Shown here piece after piece: positions 1 through 6,238 of a DNA stretch of 6,301 nt. Every line of letters starts with the position of its first letter. The first letter of the stretch is position 1. Both the position numbers and the translations under genes were made by a program. Origin of the DNA: Marinosulfonomonas sp. (GTDB lineage: Bacteria; Pseudomonadota; Alphaproteobacteria; Rhodobacterales; Rhodobacteraceae); NCBI GenBank assembly GCA_026989405.1, contig JALSJL010000028.1:1-6301 (forward strand). The letters are read 5' to 3'. Below the pieces are notes generated by a model, which ran no database searches, was not told the origin of the DNA, and saw only the letters and a list, made by a program, of their open reading frames with translations.

Positions 1-54
1 TCAAATGCTTGCAATGCCTGCTAAGCAGCTAATCAAGCTAATGCAAGACGGATC
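1..54. promoter_or_regulatory. AT-richer leader with small repeats upstream of the dehydrogenase gene
   Basis: This stretch is visibly less GC-rich than the rest of the window. It holds an inverted repeat CTGCT-A-AGCAG (18-28), a direct repeat AGCTAAT (27-33 and 36-42, 9-base period) and an inverted pair CTTGCA (8-13) / TGCAAG (42-47). This suits a promoter or operator region for the dehydrogenase. No convincing -35/-10 pair can be assigned: TTGCAA at 9-14 lies 15 bases before TAATCA at 30-35, which is a poor fit. The window edge cuts the region, so the upstream part is unseen. Confidence 0.3.
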
Positions 55-60
55 AAGGGG
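55..60 (+). promoter_or_regulatory. Shine-Dalgarno AAGGGG fixing the dehydrogenase start
   Basis: AAGGGG sits seven bases before the ATG at 68. It favours that start over in-frame upstream ATG codons at 5 and 14, which would add a 21- or 18-residue N-terminal extension with no family counterpart. The protein from 68 begins directly with the first beta strand of the Rossmann fold. Confidence 0.7.
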
Positions 61-67
61 AAAGCAC

Positions 68-940
68 ATGGCAAAACTGGCGTTTCTGGGACTTGGGGTG
101 ATGGGCTACCCGATGGCGGGCCATCTGGTGAATGCCGGTCACGACGTGACGGTCTACAACCGGACAAGGCAAAAGGCCGAGGCCTGGGTCGACGAATACG
201 GCGGCCAGGCTGCGCACACGCCGGCCGAAGCGGCCGACGGGGCCGAATTTGTCATGGCCTGTGTCGGCAATGACGATGACCTGCGCGGCATTTGTCTTGG
301 CGATGCCGGTGCCTTCGCCGGAATGGCCGGCGGCAGCGTCCTTGTCGATCACACGACGGTATCGGCCGCAGTCACGCGCGAACTGCATGAGACTGCGGCG
401 GGTCAGGGCATCGCCTTTGTCGATGCGCCGGTTTCGGGCGGGCAGGCGGGGGCCGAGAACGGCCAGCTTGTCATCATGTGCGGCGGTGAAAAAGAGGCCT
501 TCGCGCGCGCGGAACCGATCATGGCGAGCTATGCGAAAACCGTGCGGCTCATGGGCGAAAGCGGGGCCGGGCAATTGACAAAGATGGCCAACCAGATCGC
601 CATTGCCGGGCTGGTGCAGGGGCTGTCCGAAGCGTTGCATTTCGCCGAAAAAGCCGGCCTCGACGGGCGCGCGGTGGTTGAGGTGATCGGCGGCGGGGCG
701 GCGGGGTCATGGCAGATGATGAACCGCTACGAGACGATGCTTGATGGCGAATTCGACCACGGCTTCGCGGTGGATCTGATGCGCAAGGACCTGGCGATCT
801 GCCTGTCGACGGCCGACGACAACGGGGCCAGCCTGCCGGTGACGGCGCTGGTTGACCAGTTCTACAAGGACGTGCAGAAGATGGGCGGCGGGCGCTGGGA
901 CACATCGAGCCTGATTGCGCGGCTGCGGGCCTTTGGCTGA
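68..940 (+). CDS. NAD(P)-dependent beta-hydroxyacid dehydrogenase (3-hydroxyisobutyrate dehydrogenase family)
   Basis: This 290-residue cytosolic oxidoreductase belongs to the beta-hydroxyacid dehydrogenase family (3-hydroxyisobutyrate dehydrogenase, tartronate semialdehyde reductase, GLYR-type succinic semialdehyde/glyoxylate reductase) and has the usual length. Visible features: an N-terminal Rossmann dinucleotide motif GLGVMGYPM (residues 8-16); NRT at 31-33 after the second strand, a pattern that in GLYR-type enzymes favours NADP(H); the substrate-binding signature DAPVSGG at 119-125; and the catalytic lysine K172 in GAGQLTKMAN with N175. The C-terminal helical domain carries the conserved KDL at 240-242. 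The exact substrate cannot be read from sequence: valine catabolism, glyoxylate/tartronate semialdehyde reduction and semialdehyde detoxification all remain open. The gene stands alone on the plus strand, converges with the cupin gene, and is followed nine bases after its stop by a terminator hairpin. Confidence 0.93.
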   Translation: MAKLAFLGLGVMGYPMAGHLVNAGHDVTVYNRTRQKAEAWVDEYGGQAAHTPAEAADGAEFVMACVGNDDDLRGICLGDAGAFAGMAGGSVLVDHTTVSAAVTRELHETAAGQGIAFVDAPVSGGQAGAENGQLVIMCGGEKEAFARAEPIMASYAKTVRLMGESGAGQLTKMANQIAIAGLVQGLSEALHFAEKAGLDGRAVVEVIGGGAAGSWQMMNRYETMLDGEFDHGFAVDLMRKDLAICLSTADDNGASLPVTALVDQFYKDVQKMGGGRWDTSSLIARLRAFG

Positions 941-948
941 AAGAAACC

Positions 949-972
949 TGTGCCGCGTACGCGGCGCATTTT
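949..972 (+). terminator. Intrinsic terminator, probably bidirectional, between convergent genes
   Basis: A near-perfect inverted repeat at 949-968, centred on GTAC (957-960), gives an eight-base-pair, mostly GC stem with one G-T wobble. TTTT follows at 969-972. The stem core GCCGCGTACGCGGC is a perfect 14-base palindrome. On the minus strand the same hairpin is preceded by AAAA and followed, after two G residues, by TTTCTTT, so it could also stop transcripts from the leftward eno-cupin unit. Confidence 0.65.
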
Positions 973-981
973 CCGTTTGCG

Positions 982-1020
982 CCCGCCTGCGGCGGTCGCG
1001 CGGCCTCCGGCGGGGATATT
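982..1020 (+). repeat. GC hairpin plus GGATATTTT block, possible dispersed intergenic element or second terminator
   Basis: CCCGCC at 982-987 can pair with GGCGGG at 1009-1014, or CCGCC (983-987) with the nearer GGCGG (991-995). The structure is followed by GATATTTT (1015-1020 and on) and an A-rich run. The CTCCGGCGGGGATATTTT block resembles a sequence I recall at many gene ends in Rhodobacteraceae genomes, but only one copy lies in this window. It could act as a backup terminator for the dehydrogenase gene. Confidence 0.4.
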
Positions 1021-1044
1021 TTGCAAAGAAGAAACCCCGGGCTG

Positions 1045-1470
1045 TCAGGGAATGTCGAACTCGGGCGGGGCAAGCTCGAACCCTTCGAAGCGGAAGCCGG
1101 GGCTGACGGTGCAGCCGACAAGAGTCCAGTCGCCGGTCGTGCGGGCAGATTGCCAATGGCGTATCGGCACGATCAGTTGGGGCGCGTGACCTGAGAGGAT
1201 GTCGGGGCCGAGCAGGTGCTGCGACTTTGGTCCGCTTTCGGACCGCGCCAGCGACAGCAACAGCGGCGCGCCGGCGTGGAAATGCCAGATCTCGACCGCA
1301 TCGATGCGATGCCAGTGGCTGTGCTCGCCGGCCTGAAGGAGATAGTAGATGCTGGTGCCGGCAGGTCGGGCGCCTTTTGGGGCCGGGGCCTTCCAGGTTT
1401 GCCGATAGTGGCCACCTTCCGGGTGCGGCGTCAGCTTCAGGTGCTCGATGATGCTGGCAGCGTCGGTCAT
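1045..1470 (-). CDS. Cupin protein, DUF985/Cupin_5 type
   Basis: This 141-residue single-domain cupin is full length for the family. The N-terminal signature HPEGGHYRQTW (residues 16-26) is typical of DUF985 proteins. The first cupin motif follows as GEHSHWHRIDAVEIWHFHAG (48-66), with metal-binding candidates H52, H54, E60 and H63/H65. The closing motif PGFRFEGFEL is at 124-133. The fold is a small beta-barrel, presumably cytosolic. The biochemical role of this family is not established, and sugar-nucleotide epimerase-like activity is only a structural analogy. The ATG start overlaps the TGA stop of paralogue B in ATGA (1470-1467), so translation is probably coupled to B. There is no strong Shine-Dalgarno of its own, only a weak GGA about ten bases upstream. 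It is the last gene of the leftward unit. Confidence 0.9.
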   Translation of the reverse strand: MTDAASIIEHLKLTPHPEGGHYRQTWKAPAPKGARPAGTSIYYLLQAGEHSHWHRIDAVEIWHFHAGAPLLLSLARSESGPKSQHLLGPDILSGHAPQLIVPIRHWQSARTTGDWTLVGCTVSPGFRFEGFELAPPEFDIP

Positions 1471-2450
1471 CTTTCATCCAGTCGCAGATCGGGGGCGGGG
1501 CCGGGGGTTGTCTTGTGGCCGGCATGGTTGGCGCGCAAGATCGCATAAAGCCAGTAGAACGTCGAGACCGGCACGGTGATCAGCGCCACGGGCACGTTGG
1601 TTTCCCACTCGATCTCAAGGGCCTTCATCGTCGCGTATGTGGCGATGGCCGTGGCCGGAAGCAGGATTGCGGTCGTGTAGTGGCGGGCCGGGATGCGCAG
1701 GCTGAAGAGCCGTGCCAGCCAGCTGTTGTTCGGGCTGGCGCGTCCGGCGTTGAGCGATGCCAGTGAAACCACCAGCAGGAACGGCAGGATCAGCGAGAAC
1801 GGAAACAGCGGCAGGAACCAGCCCAGGAGCCAGGCCAGCATGGCCAGGGCCAGGAAGGTCAGAAATTCCCGCGGGGCGGGGCGGGGCGGCGGCGGGAACC
1901 TGTCAAGTAACAGGTGACCGCCGATAAACAGCACCCAGCCGGCCAGAAATTGCGAGGCAAATTCCGATACAGGATGCCAGGCCCAGGCGATCGAGCCGGC
2001 GGTTTCGTCTTCCACGACGTTCCAGAGGTAGGCATTCCAGACGCCCAACCCCAGCCCGATGGCAATATTGAGCAAAGCCCGGGCGCGCGCGCTGCCGGTT
2101 GCCATGACCCGACGATAGAGAAAGTAGCCGACCGAAACCGTGAACAATGCGTGCCAGGCCAGCGGGGTCCAGGCGACCGAGAACGGTAGCGACAGATACA
2201 GCTGGGGCACCGGGATTCCCTCGATCATGAAGCCGAACATGGCGGCAGAAACGAAGAAGCCGGCAAAGGCCCGCACCTGAAAGGCGCGCAATGTCAGAAT
2301 GAACAGGTGGCCAAACAGGCCGTAGATCAGGACAAGGCCGGCAAGACCGGTGCCGGTATCGATCTGGTAGAATCAGAATTCGGAGAAGGCCGCGAAGATC
2401 GCGCCAATGGCGACCATTTGCGCAAGGCACTTCCCCATCGCCCCGATCAC
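1467..2450 (-). pseudogene. Membrane protein B, tandem paralogue of A, interrupted by an in-frame TGA
   Basis: Read from the GTG at 2450, which overlaps the stop of A in GTGA (2450-2447), the frame gives 25 codons closely matching A (VAIGAIFAAFSEF against VAVGAMFSAVSEF). It then meets TGA at 2375-2373, where A has TGG (Trp35). After the stop the frame continues through FYQID and YGLFGHLFILTLRAFQV and stays open to the stop at 1467. Without the stop it would be 327 residues with about nine membrane helices. Motifs shared with A include LAWHALFT, FLYRRVM, WNAY-W, the loop FPPPPRP and WETNV. A residual 274-codon frame could start at a TTG at 2291, but that codon lies inside a predicted helix and has no Shine-Dalgarno. 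An ATG at 2438 is an alternative true start but is also before the stop. I do not recognise the family. Recent nonsense mutation or base-call error is likeliest. Confidence 0.75.
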
Positions 2451-3475
2451 GATGCCGGCTCGCGGTCGCGGTCGCGGTCGCGCTCGCCGTGTGTCCCGCT
2501 GTCGCGGCGCTCCAGATGGCCCGGGTGATTTGCCCGAAACAGTGCATATACCCAGTAGACCGATGCCAGGGGCACCACGAGCACGGCGATCACGACATTG
2601 GTTTCCCATTCCAGCCGGGCCCAGGCCATGGCCTGGTAGGTGGCGATGGCCATGACCGGGATCAACAGCGACACCCCATAGCGCCGCAGCGCAATGCGAT
2701 AGGAAAAGAACGTTTCCAACCAGCTGCTTTCGGGGCGGCTGCGCCCGGCCCGCAGTGCGGCGAAAGACACCAGAAGCAGGGCAGGCAGCGCAAGAGACAG
2801 GGGAAACATCACCCAGAGATAGGTCAACAGGTAGGGCAGGATCGCCAGCGACAGGAACAGGCCGAATTCAAGACGGCCTGGCGGGCGGGGTGGCGGCGGG
2901 AACATGTCAAGCAGCACATGCCCGAGCAGGAAAAACGCCCAGCCCATCAGGAACTGTGCTGCGAAGGCGCTGGTGGGTTGCCAGCTGAACGCGACCGGGT
3001 CCGTCCCTTCGACGACGGTCCAGAAATAGGCGTTCCAGATGCCAAAAGCGAGACCGATGGCGGCATTCAACAGCACGGCATTGCGCGCAGATGGGGCGCT
3101 CATGACCCGACGATAAAGGAAATACCCGACGCCAATGGTGAACAGCGCATGCCAGGCCAGACTGGTCCAGGCAATGGAAAATGGCAGGTTCAGGTAAAGA
3201 ACCGGCACCACCGTGCCTTCCACGAGAAAGCCGAAAACGCCCGCCGCCACGAACAGGCCGGCAAATGAGCAGACCTGAAAATACCTGAGCGTGAGCAGGA
3301 ACACATACCCGAACAGCCCGTAGGCCACGATCAGGCCGATCTGGCCCATGCCAAGTTCAATCGGATAAGCCCAGAATTCGGAAACCGCGCTGAACATCGC
3401 GCCAACGGCCACGATCCGGGCGGCCCGGTGCAGCACGCCGCGGGCCCAGGGTCGGGAGAGGAGCGCCGCCCTCAC
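2447..3475 (-). CDS. Polytopic inner-membrane protein A, family not recognised
   Basis: This protein has 342 residues with roughly nine hydrophobic segments, near residues 20-36, 45-64, 68-92, 100-121, 133-152, 167-190, 203-242 (probably two) and 265-283, 293-313. It is an integral membrane protein with no classical cleaved signal. Features shared with its downstream paralogue B, and so probably important, are SEF at 32-34, LPFSIAWTSLAWHALFT (97-113), GIWNAYFW (145-152), the proline loop FPPPPRP (192-198) and WETN at 290-293. The C-terminus is hydrophilic and ends in an Asp-Arg run (332-338) encoded by a hexanucleotide repeat. I cannot name a function: no transporter, sensor or enzyme signature is evident. 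The GTG start is chosen because it overlaps the eno stop as GTGA (3475-3472) and because no better start lies nearby. It is probably co-transcribed with eno. Confidence 0.85.
   Translation of the reverse strand: MRAALLSRPWARGVLHRAARIVAVGAMFSAVSEFWAYPIELGMGQIGLIVAYGLFGYVFLLTLRYFQVCSFAGLFVAAGVFGFLVEGTVVPVLYLNLPFSIAWTSLAWHALFTIGVGYFLYRRVMSAPSARNAVLLNAAIGLAFGIWNAYFWTVVEGTDPVAFSWQPTSAFAAQFLMGWAFFLLGHVLLDMFPPPPRPPGRLEFGLFLSLAILPYLLTYLWVMFPLSLALPALLLVSFAALRAGRSRPESSWLETFFSYRIALRRYGVSLLIPVMAIATYQAMAWARLEWETNVVIAVLVVPLASVYWVYALFRANHPGHLERRDSGTHGERDRDRDREPAS
2461..2490. repeat. Hexanucleotide tandem repeat in the 3' end of gene A
   Basis: On the plus strand the unit CGCGGT occurs three times in exact register (2461-2478), followed by two degenerate copies, CGCGCT and CGCCGT (to 2490). 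Read leftward it encodes the Arg/Asp alternation near the C-terminus of protein A. Because the unit is six bases, slippage would add or remove two residues without a frameshift. It lies just upstream of the start of gene B. Confidence 0.8.
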
Positions 3476-4746
3476 CGCACGACCGACCGGCCCGCATATT
3501 GCGCCGTTTCGCCCAGCTCTTCCTCGATGCGGATCAGCTGGTTGTATTTGGCCAACCGGTCCGAGCGCGAAAGCGAGCCGGTCTTGATCTGGCCGCAGTT
3601 GGTGGCGACCGCCAGGTCGGCAATCGTCGCGTCCTCGGTTTCGCCCGAGCGGTGGCTCATCACGTTGGTGAAGCCCGCGCGATGCGCCATATCGACGGCG
3701 CGCAGGGTCTCGCTGAGCGTGCCGATCTGATTGACCTTGACCAGCATCGAATTGGCCGCGCCCTCGGCGATGCCGCGCGCGAGCCGCTTGGGATTGGTGA
3801 CAAACAGGTCATCGCCCACCAGTTGCACCTTGTCGCCAAGTGCCTCGGTCAGTTCGACCCAGCCCGACCAGTCGTCTTCGGCCATGCCGTCCTCGATCGA
3901 GATGATCGGGTAATCGGAAAGCAGCGCCTCCAGATAGACGATGTTTTCCTCGCTGGTCATGGCCTTGCCTTCGCCGGCCATGACATAGCGGCCATCGCGA
4001 TAGTATTCCGTCGCGGCGCAGTCCAGCGCCAGGCAAATGTCGTCACCGGGCGCGTAGCCGGTCTTTTCGATCGCCCGGAGAATGAAATCCAGCGCGTCGC
4101 GTGTGCTGGACAGCGCCGGTGCAAAACCGCCTTCGTCGCCCACGGCGGTCGACAGGCCGGCTGCCGAAAGCTCGGACTTCAGGGTGTGGAAAATCTCGGA
4201 CCCCATGCGAACGGCGTCGCGGATGTTGGTCGCAGAGACCGGCATGATCATGAATTCCTGGATGTCGATCGGGTTGTCGGCATGTTCGCCACCGTTGATG
4301 ATGTTCATCATCGGAACCGGCAAGACACGCGCCGACGCGCCGCCGACATAGCGGTAAAGCGGCAAGGCCGAAACATCGGCCGCCGCCTTGGCAACGGCCA
4401 GGGAAATTCCAAGGATCGCATTGGCCCCCAGCCGCCCCTTGTTTTCCGTGCCGTCGATTTCGCACATGGCGGCGTCGATGGCTTCCTGCTCGGTGACGTC
4501 GAACCCGACCAGCCCTTCTGCCAGCTCTCCATTCACCGCCGCGACAGCGCCAAGCACCCCCTTGCCGTGATAGCGCGACATGTCGCCGTCGCGCTTTTCC
4601 ACCGCCTCATGCGCGCCGGTCGAGGCGCCGGACGGCACCGCGGCCCGTCCGATCGTGCCGTCTTCCAGAACCACGTCGACTTCGACCGTCGGGTTGCCCC
4701 GGCTGTCGAGGATTTCGCGGCCGATGATGTCGATGATGGTGGACAT
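3472..4746 (-). CDS. eno: Enolase (phosphopyruvate hydratase)
   Basis: Enolase interconverts 2-phosphoglycerate and phosphoenolpyruvate in glycolysis and gluconeogenesis. It is cytosolic, Mg-dependent and usually dimeric or octameric in bacteria. The 424-residue product has normal length and all key residues: the mobile loop SGASTG (39-44), H155 in GGEHADNP, E164, the catalytic base partner E205 in GDEGGF, metal ligands D242, E285 and D312, the catalytic K337 in LVKVNQIGT, the HRS triad 365-367 in MSHRSGETED, and K388 in QIKTGS. The ATG start is supported by AGGA (4757-4754) seven bases upstream. The gene lies 62 bases after the DMT transporter stop with no clear promoter in between. Its TGA overlaps the GTG of membrane gene A, which is an unusual coupling for enolase. 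No residue is missing and the gene appears fully functional. Confidence 0.98.
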   Translation of the reverse strand: MSTIIDIIGREILDSRGNPTVEVDVVLEDGTIGRAAVPSGASTGAHEAVEKRDGDMSRYHGKGVLGAVAAVNGELAEGLVGFDVTEQEAIDAAMCEIDGTENKGRLGANAILGISLAVAKAAADVSALPLYRYVGGASARVLPVPMMNIINGGEHADNPIDIQEFMIMPVSATNIRDAVRMGSEIFHTLKSELSAAGLSTAVGDEGGFAPALSSTRDALDFILRAIEKTGYAPGDDICLALDCAATEYYRDGRYVMAGEGKAMTSEENIVYLEALLSDYPIISIEDGMAEDDWSGWVELTEALGDKVQLVGDDLFVTNPKRLARGIAEGAANSMLVKVNQIGTLSETLRAVDMAHRAGFTNVMSHRSGETEDATIADLAVATNCGQIKTGSLSRSDRLAKYNQLIRIEEELGETAQYAGRSVVR

Positions 4747-4808
4747 GGGAAATTCCTGCGGGTGATTTCAAACAAGGGTTGGGGGCGTCTTTACAGCCCG
4801 CAGACCGC

Positions 4809-5687
4809 TTAGGAAAGGGGTTTTCCGGCGCCACGGCGGGCGCGTTCGCGCATGAAGGTGTAAAGGCCCGAGACGACAATCACCATCGAACCGGCGATGG
4901 TCCAGAAATCCGGGCGCTCGGAAAAGACCAGCATGCCGATCACGATGGCAAACAGGATGCGGGCATACCTGAACGGTGTGATGACCGAAACATCGCCCAT
5001 GCGCATCGCCAGCGTCAGGGCGTAGTAGCCCGCGCCATCCAGCGCCAGCGCTGCCAGCAGAGCGCCCCATTGCGGCAGGGTCGGGGCCTGGGTCACCGGG
5101 TCGAAGGCCAGCAACACCAGAGATGACGGAATCAGCGTCAAGAAGCCGTAGACCGACAGCCGCAGCGGGCTGATGTGGCCGGGGGCGGCGCGGGTGGCCA
5201 GATCGCGCAACGACAGGCCAATGACCGCGAGCACGGCAAACAGAGAGGCGGGCTGGAACCCCTCCATTCCCGGCCGGATGACCATGATGACGCCGGCAAA
5301 CCCGATCATGATCGCGCTCCAGCGTCGCCAGCCGACCGGCTCTCCCATGAACAACGCGGCGCCAAGCGTGATCGCGAGCGGCATCGCCTGGATGATGGCC
5401 GAGGCGCTGGCCAGCGGGGTCAGCGCGATGGCGGTCACGAATCCGAAAGTTCCGGCCATTTCCCCCAGGTTGCGCAGCATGATCAGGGGCGAAAACAGAT
5501 CCCGGCCAAACGGCCTTTCGCCATTGGCGATCGCCAGTGCGGAAAACCCGATCGTTCCGCCGACGCCCAACACCAGCAAGACCAACCCCACCGGCACCGC
5601 GTGGGTGACGCCCTTGATGAACATGTCCGCAAGCGCAAACCCGGCCATCGAGGCGACCATCAAGATGATACCGCGCAAGTTTTCCAA
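4809..5687 (-). CDS. DMT-superfamily (EamA) transporter
   Basis: From the TTG at 5687 this is a 292-residue, roughly ten-helix inner-membrane protein with two EamA repeats, the normal size for drug/metabolite transporters. The first repeat ends with GEPVGWRRW and a helix plus VIRPG. The second ends with FSERPDFWTIAG, a final helix and a basic tail MRERARR. The substrate cannot be deduced; this superfamily exports or imports metabolites, amino acids and others. The frame extends further to a TTG at 5777, but the added 30 residues are neither hydrophobic nor family-like and have no Shine-Dalgarno. TTG 5687 instead gives an N-terminus ENLRGIILMVASMAGF that leads straight into helix 1, and has GGGA (5700-5697) nine bases upstream. 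An ATG at 5660 would cut into helix 1. The gene lies 111 bases downstream of fur on the same strand. Confidence 0.9.
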   Translation of the reverse strand: MENLRGIILMVASMAGFALADMFIKGVTHAVPVGLVLLVLGVGGTIGFSALAIANGERPFGRDLFSPLIMLRNLGEMAGTFGFVTAIALTPLASASAIIQAMPLAITLGAALFMGEPVGWRRWSAIMIGFAGVIMVIRPGMEGFQPASLFAVLAVIGLSLRDLATRAAPGHISPLRLSVYGFLTLIPSSLVLLAFDPVTQAPTLPQWGALLAALALDGAGYYALTLAMRMGDVSVITPFRYARILFAIVIGMLVFSERPDFWTIAGSMVIVVSGLYTFMRERARRGAGKPLS

Positions 5688-5748
5688 TGCGGCAAGTCCC
5701 GTTGAAAGGTGAAATGGGTGCCGCACAAAAGGCGCGACGGTGGCGCCA

Positions 5749-5777
5749 GCAGGATCAGCCCAGGGGCCGATTGTCAA
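5749..5777 (-). promoter_or_regulatory. Possible promoter for the DMT transporter gene
   Basis: A perfect TTGACA hexamer reads leftward at 5777-5772 in the fur-to-transporter gap, about 85 bases before the preferred TTG start. The matching -10 is weak: the hexamers 15-18 bases downstream are GC-rich and none resembles TATAAT well. It suggests that the transporter can be transcribed independently of fur and that the frame upstream of 5687 is not coding. Confidence 0.3.
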
Positions 5778-5798
5778 GCCGGCGCGTGCCGGTGCCGG

Positions 5799-6215
5799 TC
5801 AGTCCTTCCTGGCGCGCGGAACCCCGTAGAGTTCCAGCCGGTGCCCGCGCAGCTCATAGCCCAGCTTTCGGGCGATCTTTTCCTGCAACGCCTCGATTTC
5901 CTCGTCGATGAATTCGATCACCTCGCCGCTGTTGAGATCGATCAGATGATCGTGATGGTCGCGGTCGGCGCTTTCATAGCGCGCACGCCCGTCGCCGAAT
6001 TCAAGCTTTTCCAGCAGGCCCCAGTCCTCGAACAGTTTCACGGTGCGATAGACCGTGGCCAGCGAAATCTTCGGGTCCAGCTTGCTGGCACGCCGGTAAA
6101 GTTCTTCAACGTCGGGGTGGTCGTCGGCCGCTTCCAGAACGCTGGCCACCGTGCGCCGCTGCTCGGTGACGCGCAGCCCCTTTTCCTCGCATTGTTCAAT
6201 GATCGTCTTGGGCAT
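5799..6215 (-). CDS. fur: Fur-family metal-dependent transcriptional regulator (alphaproteobacterial Fur/Mur type)
   Basis: This 138-residue dimeric DNA-binding repressor has an N-terminal winged helix with the recognition-helix sequence ISLATVYRTVKLFEDWGLL (50-68) and a C-terminal metal-binding dimerisation domain. Metal ligands align without gaps to E. coli Fur numbering: H33, E81, H88 and H90 for one site, and H87, D89, E108 and H125 for the other. The CXXC pairs of Zur, PerR and enteric Fur are absent; C9 is the only cysteine. The place after DHHDHLI, where many Fur proteins have Cys, reads DLNSG. This is typical of alphaproteobacterial Fur/Mur proteins, which sense iron or manganese; which metal applies here cannot be told. 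There is no Irr-like heme motif. The ATG is the only plausible start because an in-frame TGA (6230-6228) lies five codons upstream. Its own Shine-Dalgarno is weak (GGCGGA). Confidence 0.94.
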   Translation of the reverse strand: MPKTIIEQCEEKGLRVTEQRRTVASVLEAADDHPDVEELYRRASKLDPKISLATVYRTVKLFEDWGLLEKLEFGDGRARYESADRDHHDHLIDLNSGEVIEFIDEEIEALQEKIARKLGYELRGHRLELYGVPRARKD

Positions 6216-6231
6216 GCCGTTCCGCCGTCAA
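6196..6231 (-). CDS. Possible 11-codon leader ORF overlapping the fur start
   Basis: A TTG at 6231 opens a frame of 11 codons (translated MTAERHAQDDH) that ends in TGA at 6198-6196, six codons inside fur and in a different frame. It has the best Shine-Dalgarno of the region, AGGAGG (6244-6239), with an ideal seven-base spacer. The fur ATG lies 23 bases from that AGGAGG, too far for direct use. This is a hypothesis: such short frames occur by chance and the TTG start is weak. If real, it could couple or attenuate fur translation. Confidence 0.25.
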   Translation of the reverse strand: MTAERHAQDDH

Positions 6232-6238
6232 CCGGGGG

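Noticed and set aside
707..1546. A 279-codon minus-strand frame across the dehydrogenase end, the terminator and the cupin
   Set aside because: It runs through two well-supported genes and the intergenic terminator. Its translation is Arg/Pro-rich low-complexity typical of GC-rich shadow frames.
2373..2375. Selenocysteine at the internal TGA of paralogue B
   Set aside because: The aligned residue in the paralogue is Trp, not Cys. No redox motif surrounds it and I see no obvious SECIS-like hairpin directly after the codon.
2489..3268. A 259-codon plus-strand frame antisense to membrane gene A
   Set aside because: It has a hydrophilic, Gln/Gly/Arg-rich translation with no motif. The opposite strand encodes a clear membrane protein with a paralogue conserved at protein level.
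4747..4808. An eno promoter in the transporter-eno gap
   Set aside because: Only the Shine-Dalgarno is clear. No -35/-10 pair of reasonable match is present, so the promoter may lie inside the transporter gene or farther upstream.
3499..4812. A 437-codon open frame on the plus strand, antisense to enolase
   Set aside because: It mirrors eno almost exactly. High third-position GC leaves antisense frames open, and the translation is rich in Arg, His, Asp and Gly with no domain. Enolase on the other strand has every catalytic residue.
5779..5792. GC hairpin (CCGGC-GCGT-GCCGG) just after the fur stop as an intrinsic terminator
   Set aside because: The stem is only five base pairs and is not followed by a T tract on the fur strand, so termination is not supported.
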